Below the pieces are notes generated by a model. It was given only the letters and a program-made list of their open reading frames with translations. It was not told the DNA's origin and ran no database searches. 37,557 bases of DNA from Thiomicrorhabdus heinhorstiae (GTDB taxonomy: Bacteria > Pseudomonadota > Gammaproteobacteria > Thiomicrospirales > Thiomicrospiraceae): contig NZ_JACBGI020000026.1 of the NCBI RefSeq assembly GCF_013391765.2, positions 1 through 37,557 on the forward strand, in the 5' to 3' direction. Position 1 is the stretch's first letter. Every line of letters begins with the position of its first letter. The position numbers and the translations under genes were made by a program. Shown in pieces: positions 15,527 to 23,170 of this stretch.

Positions 15527-15555
15527 TTGACACCTTAAGCTGGCACCCTAATAGT
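15527..15555 (+). promoter_or_regulatory. Candidate promoter of the metal exporter operon
   Basis: A perfect -35 hexamer TTGACA at 15527-15532 is followed, 16-17 bases on, by TAATAG/AATAGT, a weak -10. The weak -10 would suit an activated promoter. It overlaps the inverted repeat at 15546-15570. Confidence 0.4.
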
Positions 15556-15575
15556 CAAGTCATATTAGGGTTTTT
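15546..15575 (+). promoter_or_regulatory. Inverted repeat plus T5 upstream of the exporter operon
   Basis: CCCTAATA (15546-15553) and TATTAGGG (15563-15570) form a perfect 8-bp stem with a 9-base loop, followed by TTTTT. The start codon of the outer-membrane gene is at 15578, and its only Shine-Dalgarno-like sequence is the AGGG inside the 3' arm. It could be the terminator of the two-component operon, an attenuator or translational switch for the exporter, or an operator. Confidence 0.6.
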
Positions 15576-15577
15576 CA

Positions 15578-16786
15578 ATGCTTGCAATAATCAATCGTAA
15601 TTTTTTATTAGCCGTATTATGCGTTTATCCGGGGTTGGCCGCTGCGATTTCAGCGGATTACCGTTCTTTGTTGGATAAAGTTCAGGAGCGTCAGCCGGAA
15701 ACTGTTCTTCAGGGAGCTTTATCCGAGTCGACGCAGGCGGCGCAAACACAGGCGGATAGTTGGATCGGTGGTGACGTGGTTCTGAAGTTCCATCATGAAA
15801 ACGATTCCGGTTTGGATAATCAGTCAATGCAGAATTGGCAGCTGGGGGCGGAAGTGCCGATCCAGCTTCCGAGTCACCGCCAGGCAAATCAGGCGCTTGC
15901 CGAAGGGTTCAATTATCAGAACAGCATCTATTCCCGTTACCTGCGCTTGCGGGCGTCGGAAACGCTCCGCCGCATCGTGTGGTCCTATCGTCAGGCCGAA
16001 ATCGAGCTGCAGGCTGCGCAGGAAAATTATGCCGGTTTGTCCAGGATCACCGATCGCGTGCGCTTGAGAGCGAAGTTGGGTGAAGTGCCGAAACTGGACG
16101 TTCTAATGGCGGAACAGAGTCTGTTGGAAGCCGAAACGCAGCTACGCCGTAAACAGGCGGATTTAGATACCATGCAGGGTCAATATCGGGCTTGGAGCGG
16201 CAGCGATAACTTGCCGGCAGATATCGAAGAAACTTTGAGAAGCGAACGCTCGTTTGACGAACATCCGAAGATTCAGTGGTTGCAAGGTATGACTCAAACC
16301 GGTGAAGCGAAAGTCCAGCAGGCGCGCGCGCAAAAATACGCCTCTCCGTCCATTTATCTGGGGGCTCAGCAGGATCGAACCGTTACCGGCGAAGACCATT
16401 CGTGGGTTGTGGAATTCAGTGTGCCTCTTGGAACCGATCCGCAGCACGGCAGTCGTGTCGCCGAAGCCAAGCAGGCGTTATCAAACGAACAGCAAGCACT
16501 TCTGCAAGCCAAACAGCAGCTTCTGGAAGATCAGATCAAAGCTCAAGCGGAGTTAAGTGCCAGTCGTCAGGCAATGGAAGCGGCGCAACAGCAACAGACA
16601 CTGCAGCAGCAGGCTCTGCAAATGGCAGACAAGTCCTACCGCTGGGGCGAATCCAGCTTGAGCGATTTTCTTCGGGTACAAAACAAAGCGGCCTTGGCGA
16701 ACAGCCGTCTGTTGTTGACCAGCGTCAAATATCAGCAGGCAATTGCCAATTTAAATCAACTTTACGGCTATGCCCTGGATGAGTAA
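15578..16786 (+). CDS. TolC/CzcC-family outer-membrane efflux protein
   Basis: 402 aa. A signal peptide occupies about 1-23 (F-L-L-A-V-L-C-V-Y-P-G-L-A-A-A). Two OEP-type helical repeats follow, with long glutamine- and alanine-rich helices (about 130-200 and 310-360) typical of the TolC alpha-barrel. It would form the outer-membrane channel of the tripartite exporter encoded by the next two genes. Size and context fit CzcC/CusC. The ribosome site is unusual: AGGG lies within a hairpin (15546-15570). It is followed by the adaptor gene 69 bases on, or 3 bases if the longer adaptor frame is used. Confidence 0.85.
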   Translation: MLAIINRNFLLAVLCVYPGLAAAISADYRSLLDKVQERQPETVLQGALSESTQAAQTQADSWIGGDVVLKFHHENDSGLDNQSMQNWQLGAEVPIQLPSHRQANQALAEGFNYQNSIYSRYLRLRASETLRRIVWSYRQAEIELQAAQENYAGLSRITDRVRLRAKLGEVPKLDVLMAEQSLLEAETQLRRKQADLDTMQGQYRAWSGSDNLPADIEETLRSERSFDEHPKIQWLQGMTQTGEAKVQQARAQKYASPSIYLGAQQDRTVTGEDHSWVVEFSVPLGTDPQHGSRVAEAKQALSNEQQALLQAKQQLLEDQIKAQAELSASRQAMEAAQQQQTLQQQALQMADKSYRWGESSLSDFLRVQNKAALANSRLLLTSVKYQQAIANLNQLYGYALDE

Positions 16787-16855
16787 GTCATGCAATTCAA
16801 ATTACAACAGTTAAACGATTCTCGCATGCCGGCGGGCTTAGGAGAGGAAAAAGCA

Positions 16856-17968
16856 ATGGGAACGAAAAAGATGAAATGGTTTGTTTCTACGATGGTATGG
16901 ATGTTGAGCGGCACGGCGTTCGCTCAAGGTCTGCAGGTAAACGATCTACAGCGACAAGCGATGGGCTTGGAAACACAAACCGCGCAAAGCGTTTCTCAGG
17001 TTCCGAGCGCTTTGTTTCCGGCCGAGGCGATCATGCCGTTGAATACGCTGCGCGCACTATCGAGCCCGACTGCCGGTCAGGTCAGCGAAATTAAAGTCGT
17101 TCATGGCCCGGTTAAACAGGGTGAGACGATTTTACGTTTGCAAAGCGCGCAATTGCTGGCGATGCAAAACCGTTATCTGGCGACATTGGCGGATTTGGAC
17201 GTTGCCAAATCGCAAGCCCGTCGCAGCCAGGAACTTTACGACAATGGCGTTGCTTCGGTTAAACGTTTGCAGGCGGATAAAGCGCAGTTGAGAAAACTGC
17301 AAACCGAGTTGACGCAGCAAGAGCAGGAGATGGTCTTGTTAGGTATGGATCAGGCGCGTTTGAAATCCTTAAAAACACAACGTCGTTTGCAAAGCAGCGA
17401 ACTGGATCTGAAAGCACCGGTTAACGGGCAGCTATTTGATATGAAAGTACGTCTTGGCGAACGTGTCGAAGCCAATCAAGTTCTGTTTTCGCTTGGTGAA
17501 GTCGATCCGATTGTTCTGGTTGTGCGTGCGCCTTTGAGTGTTGCCAAAGGGTTGAGTGAAGGCTTGTCGGTTGCTATTGACGGTAGTGACAAGGTCGGCA
17601 GTATTGCCCATATCGATCCGGTGGTTGATTCGATGACGCAGACGGTGGATGTGCATATCCGTGTCGAAAATAAGGACGGTGAATTCCACGCCGGACAGTA
17701 TTTGAAAGTGCGTTTCCTCCAGCCTGCGACCCAGAATGTCTTCCAGACCTCGGCTCAGGCGTTGACTTCTTTCGATGGCAGCAATGCGTTGTTTGTCGAT
17801 CAGGGAGGGCAGATTGAAGCCGTAGCGGTTGAAGTGCTGAGCGTTGCCGACGGGCATCTGTTCTTTCGTCCGGTCAATGATTCTTCGGCAACTTTGAGTG
17901 TTTACAGTCGCGGTACGACCGCGATTAAGTCGGCACTGGAAGCGGTTGCTGATCCGCAAGGCGAATAA
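16856..17968 (+). CDS. RND efflux periplasmic adaptor (CusB/CzcB type)
   Basis: 370 aa from this start. The signal peptide is at about 1-23 (W-F-V-S-T-M-V-W-M-L-S-G-T-A-F-A). The lipoyl/hairpin/barrel order is visible: S-P-T-A-G-Q-V-S-E-I-K-V-V-H-G-P-V-K-Q-G, the hairpin at about 100-180, then D-L-K-A-P-V-N-G-Q-L. It bridges permease and outer-membrane channel in metal efflux. A longer frame opens at 16790, but ATG 16856 has GGAGAGG and places the signal peptide correctly. No His-rich metal-binding N-terminal extension, as in some CzcB proteins, is present. Confidence 0.87.
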   Translation: MGTKKMKWFVSTMVWMLSGTAFAQGLQVNDLQRQAMGLETQTAQSVSQVPSALFPAEAIMPLNTLRALSSPTAGQVSEIKVVHGPVKQGETILRLQSAQLLAMQNRYLATLADLDVAKSQARRSQELYDNGVASVKRLQADKAQLRKLQTELTQQEQEMVLLGMDQARLKSLKTQRRLQSSELDLKAPVNGQLFDMKVRLGERVEANQVLFSLGEVDPIVLVVRAPLSVAKGLSEGLSVAIDGSDKVGSIAHIDPVVDSMTQTVDVHIRVENKDGEFHAGQYLKVRFLQPATQNVFQTSAQALTSFDGSNALFVDQGGQIEAVAVEVLSVADGHLFFRPVNDSSATLSVYSRGTTAIKSALEAVADPQGE

Positions 17969-17978
17969 GGGGGCTGCT

Positions 17979-20900
17979 ATGTTAGCGCGTTTTTTACAGT
18001 TTTTCCTCGTACAGAGAACCCTGGTCGTTCTGTTGGTGTTAGCGGTTGTTGCCGGCGGTTGGCAAGCGTTCCAGAAAATCCCGATCGATGCCTTCCCGGA
18101 TGTATCGCCTTCCCAAGTTAAGATGATCTTTAAAGCGCCGGGTATGACGCCGGCCGAAGTTGAACAGCGAGTGATTGCGCCATTGGAAATGGAACTGCTT
18201 GGTTTGCCGAAACAGCAGATTCTTCGTTCCCTGGCAAAGTACGGCCTGGCGGATATTACTCTGGACTTCCGCGAAGGAACCGATATTTATTGGGCTCGGC
18301 AGATTGTTGCCGAACGTCTCGGTAACGTGAATCTGCCAGCCGGCGTGACCGGCGGTATGGCGCCTTTATCGACGCCTTTAAGTGATGTCTTTATGTTTAC
18401 CATCGAAGGCGATGCGCTGAGCAATATGCAGAAACGCGATCTGCTGGACTGGGTGATCCGTCCGGCGTTGCGTTCGGTTCCGGGCGTTGCCGATGTTAAC
18501 GTGCTTGGTGGTCTGGCGCGTACCTATGCAGTACAGCCGGATTATCAAAAGCTGGCGGCCTATCAGATCGGTTTGCCGCAGTTGATGGAGGCCTTGCAGA
18601 ACAATAACCAGAATGACGGTGCGGGGCGCTTGCATCAGGGTGAAGAAGTATTGCTGGTGCGTACTCAGGGGAACTTGAGTTCGATTGCCGATATCGAAAA
18701 TATTGTGGTGGCCTATCAGAATGATGTGGCGATCAAGGCCAAAGATCTGGCGACGGTAAAAATCGATTCGATCTACCGTAACGGTGCTGTGACTCAGAAC
18801 GGTAAAAGCGAAGCGGTGCAAGGTTTGGTAATGGCGTTGAAGGGTGCCAATGCGCGTGAAGTGGTCAGTGGAATCGAAGCGCGTTTGCAGGATTTGCAAC
18901 CGGCTTTCCCGAAAGGGATCTCTGTCAGCGCTTTCTATAACCGTAGCGATCTGGTTAATACCGCGATTTACGGGGTTTCCAAAGCTTTGATGGAAGCGGT
19001 GGTTCTGGTTCTGGTAGTTCTGCTGGTATTCCTGGGGAATGTGCGTGCCGCTTTGACGGTCGCTCTGATTTTGCCTCTGGCCGCCTTGATGACCTTTATT
19101 CTAATGCGTTATTTCGATCTGTCGGCGAACCTGATGTCGCTCGGAGGTCTGGCGATCGCGATCGGGATGTTGGTCGATGCCGCGGTTGTGGTGGTTGAGA
19201 ATATCGTTTCTCATCAGGAGAAAGACCAGCACAGTGCTTTCTCTTTGCCAAAAATGCATATTATTTTCCGTGCCTTGAAAGAGGTTTCGGTGCCGGTTAT
19301 TTCCGGGATTTTGATCATTATGACGGTCTTCCTGCCGCTGTTGACGCTGGAAGGGTTGGAAGGAAAACTCTTCGTGCCGGTTGCAGTGACAATTATCTTT
19401 GCTTTGGGTAGCTCCCTGTTGCTGTCCCTGACGGTGATTCCGACCTTGGCATCGTTTATTCTCGGCAAGCCGTCACATCAGGAGCCTTGGTTGATTCGCC
19501 AAATCAGCCGAGTTTATCGTCCGATTCTCAGTTGGAGTTTACAGCATGATAAAACCGTGGTTCTGGTAGCGGTATTGTCTTTGGTTGCCGCCGGTGGAAT
19601 CTACACTCAGGTCGGTAAAACCTTTATTCCGCAGATGGACGAAGGGTATGTAATTCTGCAGATCGAAAAGTCGCCGTCAGTCAGTCTGGAAGCTTCGACG
19701 GCCATGGATATGCGTATTCAGAAAGCGGTTATGCAACAGGTACCTGAAGTCACTCGGATGGTAGCCCGTGTCGGTTCCGACGAGATCGGTATGGATCCGA
19801 TGAGTTTGAACGATACCGATACCTTTCTGATTCTGAAACCGAAAGAAGAGTGGCGTATGCAGACTAAGGACGAGCTGATCGAAGCTGTACGTCATGTACT
19901 GGATACTCAATTTCCGGGGATTAATTACGCTTTCACCCAGCCGATTCAGATGCGTGTTGACGAAATGCTGACCGGTGCGCGTGGTGACGTGGCAATTAAA
20001 ATCTTCGGTGACAACCCGGATGAAATTAACGAGGTTGCCAAAAAGATGGTGACCATGGTTGAATCGATCCAAGGTTCGCAAGATGTGTTTACCGCTACTA
20101 ACGACGGTTTACGCTATCTGCAATTGGAAGTGAATCGCGATATGGCCGGTCGTCTCGGATTGAGTACGGTGCAGGTTGAAGAGCTGCTTCGCTCGCAGAT
20201 CAACGGTCTGGAAGTCGGAGTAATTTACGATGGAATTCGTCGTGTTCCTTTGACTTTGCGTGCGCCGGAATCCTACAAGGCCTCTGCGTTTGAAATGCTT
20301 AATCAGCCGATTACCGTGCGTACCGACAAGGGTGTACAGACTATTCTTCTCAATCAACTGGTTGATGCCAAAGAAGTAGATGGGCCTGTGTCGATTCAGC
20401 GCGAGCAAAGTAAACGTTTTGCCGTAGTGGTGACCAATGTGGTCGGCCGTGATTTGGTTGGTTTCGTTGAAGAAGCCAAGGTGAAGGCCAAAGAGCTGAG
20501 CATTCCGGCCGGTTACTATTTCGAATGGGGCGGTAAGTTCGAAAACCAGCAGCGCGCGGCGCAAAAACTGGCGATCGTGGTGCCGGTAGCGCTGGTATTG
20601 ATCTTCCTGATTCTGTTTTCGACCTTCAAGTCGATTCCGCAGGCGGTGATGGTCATGATCAACGTACCTTTCGCTTTGATCGGCGGGATTCTGGCCCTAT
20701 GGTTGACTGGTGAATATCTGTCGGTTCCTGCGTCGGTCGGCTTTATTGCACTGCTGGGGATCGCGGTTCTCAACGGGGTGGTGATGATCAGCTACTTTAA
20801 TCAGCTGCTGGCGAGCGGAATGAATGTTGCGCAAGTGGTGGTTGAAGGGGCGATGCGTCGTCTGCGTCCGGTATTGATGACCGCTTCGATCGCAGCACTT

Positions 20901-21086
20901 GGTCTGGTACCGTTGGTCTTCGCGACTGGTCCGGGGTCTGAAATTCAACGTCCTTTGGCTATCGTGGTTATTGGCGGTTTGATCAGCTCGACCCTGCTGA
21001 CACTATTGATTTTACCGATTATTTATCGACGTTTCGGTTTGCGCAGTACTGCCGATGGCGTTGCTGAACCGTCTACAGCGAATTAA
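17979..21086 (+). CDS. Heavy-metal efflux RND permease (CusA/CzcA family)
   Basis: 1035 aa, inner-membrane proton antiporter. The N-terminus has the family pattern I-P-I-D-A-F-P-D-V-S-P-S-Q-V. The fourth helix reads G-G-L-A-I-A-I-G-M-L-V-D-A-A-V-V-V-V-E-N, close to what I recall of CusA and lacking the first Asp of the CzcA-type D-F-G motif. G-S-D-E-I-G-M-D-P-M and K-P-K-E-E-W are typical metal-RND segments. The substrate metal is not certain: the helix-4 pattern hints at monovalent copper or silver, but other CzcA-like members also have it. The frame opens at 17898, but ATG 17979 has AAGGGGG. It lies 10 bases after the adaptor gene. Confidence 0.9.
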   Translation: MLARFLQFFLVQRTLVVLLVLAVVAGGWQAFQKIPIDAFPDVSPSQVKMIFKAPGMTPAEVEQRVIAPLEMELLGLPKQQILRSLAKYGLADITLDFREGTDIYWARQIVAERLGNVNLPAGVTGGMAPLSTPLSDVFMFTIEGDALSNMQKRDLLDWVIRPALRSVPGVADVNVLGGLARTYAVQPDYQKLAAYQIGLPQLMEALQNNNQNDGAGRLHQGEEVLLVRTQGNLSSIADIENIVVAYQNDVAIKAKDLATVKIDSIYRNGAVTQNGKSEAVQGLVMALKGANAREVVSGIEARLQDLQPAFPKGISVSAFYNRSDLVNTAIYGVSKALMEAVVLVLVVLLVFLGNVRAALTVALILPLAALMTFILMRYFDLSANLMSLGGLAIAIGMLVDAAVVVVENIVSHQEKDQHSAFSLPKMHIIFRALKEVSVPVISGILIIMTVFLPLLTLEGLEGKLFVPVAVTIIFALGSSLLLSLTVIPTLASFILGKPSHQEPWLIRQISRVYRPILSWSLQHDKTVVLVAVLSLVAAGGIYTQVGKTFIPQMDEGYVILQIEKSPSVSLEASTAMDMRIQKAVMQQVPEVTRMVARVGSDEIGMDPMSLNDTDTFLILKPKEEWRMQTKDELIEAVRHVLDTQFPGINYAFTQPIQMRVDEMLTGARGDVAIKIFGDNPDEINEVAKKMVTMVESIQGSQDVFTATNDGLRYLQLEVNRDMAGRLGLSTVQVEELLRSQINGLEVGVIYDGIRRVPLTLRAPESYKASAFEMLNQPITVRTDKGVQTILLNQLVDAKEVDGPVSIQREQSKRFAVVVTNVVGRDLVGFVEEAKVKAKELSIPAGYYFEWGGKFENQQRAAQKLAIVVPVALVLIFLILFSTFKSIPQAVMVMINVPFALIGGILALWLTGEYLSVPASVGFIALLGIAVLNGVVMISYFNQLLASGMNVAQVVVEGAMRRLRPVLMTASIAALGLVPLVFATGPGSEIQRPLAIVVIGGLISSTLLTLLILPIIYRRFGLRSTADGVAEPSTAN

Positions 21087-21098
21087 GGAGGCCGAAAT

Positions 21099-21416
21099 AT
21101 GAGTCTACCGCAAGCGTGTGTGCTACGTTTGAGTTTCAAGAGCGAACTCTACGATGAAATGACCGATGCTCTATTGGGTTTCCCGCATCGACGTTTAAGT
21201 TTCTGGGGTACCGGGATTCAAATGCATCATGAGCAGTTGCAGGCGATTACCGAACAGGTTTCCGGCTATCAGAGACAGTCGGTGATTGAAGTGAAGACCG
21301 ATTTACAGGAAGCCGAAGTATTGTATCGCCATCTGTATGAGGCGGTCAGTGGTTTCGACACCTGTTTAATCCCAATCCTGCAGCCGGAGTGGTTAATGCA
21401 GAAAGATCTGCAGTAA
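21099..21416 (+). CDS. DUF3240-like small protein of the metal exporter operon
   Basis: 105 aa, soluble, with no signal peptide. The pattern of a short beta strand (C-V-L-R-L-S-F), a helix, then E-Q-V-S-G-Y-Q-R-Q-S-V-I-E-V, a second helix and a final strand fits the DUF3240 family. These proteins are known from the ends of CzcCBA-type operons and resemble the ferredoxin-like PII/CutA fold. Role unknown: a cytoplasmic regulator or metal sensor of the pump is a reasonable inference. The start has AAGGAGG, 12 bases after the permease stop. A strong terminator follows. Confidence 0.7.
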   Translation: MSLPQACVLRLSFKSELYDEMTDALLGFPHRRLSFWGTGIQMHHEQLQAITEQVSGYQRQSVIEVKTDLQEAEVLYRHLYEAVSGFDTCLIPILQPEWLMQKDLQ

Positions 21417-21439
21417 TTTAGCCGTAATCGGTCACAACA

Positions 21440-21470
21440 AAAAACGCCAGCATAGAGCTGGCGTTTTTGT
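21440..21470. terminator. Bidirectional intrinsic terminator
   Basis: AAAAACGCCAGC (21440-21451) pairs with GCTGGCGTTTTT (21457-21468) around a 5-base loop, with T or A tracts on both sides. It ends the metal exporter operon on plus and adk on minus. Confidence 0.92.
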
Positions 21471-21492
21471 TTTATCGGGTCTGACCGAAGAC

Positions 21493-22223
<731 letters not shown>

Positions 22224-22258
22224 CGGACTTTGATCCTTAGGGAAAAGTTCGCCTTGTT

Positions 22259-23152
22259 TTACAATCCCTTACTTTTTAACAGCTGACGAATGGTTTGCAG
22301 AGATTGGGTCTGATAGTGACCGCCAAACAGATTGTAGTGGTTGAGGATGTGGTACAGATTATATAACGGCTTGCGATTCTGATAGCCTTTGTCGATCGGA
22401 AAAACTTCGTTGTAACCCTGATAGAAATCATTCGAGAAGCCGCCGAACAGCTCGGTCATTGCCAGATCGGTTTCACGGTCGCCGTAATAGCTGGCGGGAT
22501 CGTAGATGACCGGGTCGCCGTCCTGGGTAAAGGCACTGTTGCCGCCCCAGAGGTCGCCGTGCAGCAAAGAGGATTCCGGTTGATAGTCCTCGAACCAGAG
22601 GTCGAGATTCTGGATCAAACGATATCCTTCTTCGTACAGCTGAGGACTGGCTCCGCGCAGGGATGCGAGTTCCAGTTGCGGTGCCAGACGTTGCGAGCCG
22701 TAAAAACCGATCCAGTCGCTATGCCAGCGATTATGTTGATGGTTATTGCCGATGAAGTTGTCTTCAAACCAGCCGAAGGGTTGAGTTTGAGAATCGCGGT
22801 TGATCTGATGATGCATCAAGGCGATGTCCTTGCCTCTTTGCCGATCGTCACCGCGGTGATTCAGTTGCAGGTATTCCATCAGCAGCCAGGACTTGCTTTC
22901 ATAGCTGCCGCAGGCGAGCGGTTCTGGCGCTTGAATGCTGAGGCTTTTGCGGATTGCGTTGAGATTGTGCTGTTCGGTTTCGAATAAAGGCAGGCATTCG
23001 CGGCGATTCATTTTTAGAAAGAAATTACCGCGATCGGTGTGCAGTTGGTAGGCTTGGTGAATGTCTCCGCCGGAGACGGGATGTACGCTGCTGATTTGGA
23101 GAGGATGGTCAAGATGATCGTTTAAAGTGTGGGCGAAATCTTGCCAGTCCAT
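22259..23152 (-). CDS. Fructosamine kinase family protein
   Basis: 297 aa, aminoglycoside-phosphotransferase-like kinase. The known family phosphorylates ketoamines (fructosamine, ribulosamine) on glycated proteins or amines, starting their deglycation. Visible are the ATP-site lysine segment N-F-F-L-K-M-N-R, the catalytic loop L-L-H-G-D-L-W-G-G-N, and I-Y-D-P-A-S-Y-Y-G-D-R-E-T-D-L-A-M, a hallmark of the family. The start has AAGGAG, 18 bases after the mrcA stop, so it is co-transcribed with mrcA. Its bacterial substrate is uncertain. Confidence 0.9.
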   Translation of the reverse strand: MDWQDFAHTLNDHLDHPLQISSVHPVSGGDIHQAYQLHTDRGNFFLKMNRRECLPLFETEQHNLNAIRKSLSIQAPEPLACGSYESKSWLLMEYLQLNHRGDDRQRGKDIALMHHQINRDSQTQPFGWFEDNFIGNNHQHNRWHSDWIGFYGSQRLAPQLELASLRGASPQLYEEGYRLIQNLDLWFEDYQPESSLLHGDLWGGNSAFTQDGDPVIYDPASYYGDRETDLAMTELFGGFSNDFYQGYNEVFPIDKGYQNRKPLYNLYHILNHYNLFGGHYQTQSLQTIRQLLKSKGL

Positions 23153-23170
23153 AGTTTCTCCTTTTGCGTA

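Noticed and set aside
16790-16855. Longer start for the metal adaptor
   Set aside because: It would put 22 polar residues before a normal signal peptide; ATG 16856 has GGAGAGG. Not fully excluded, since 16790 is only 3 bases after the upstream stop.
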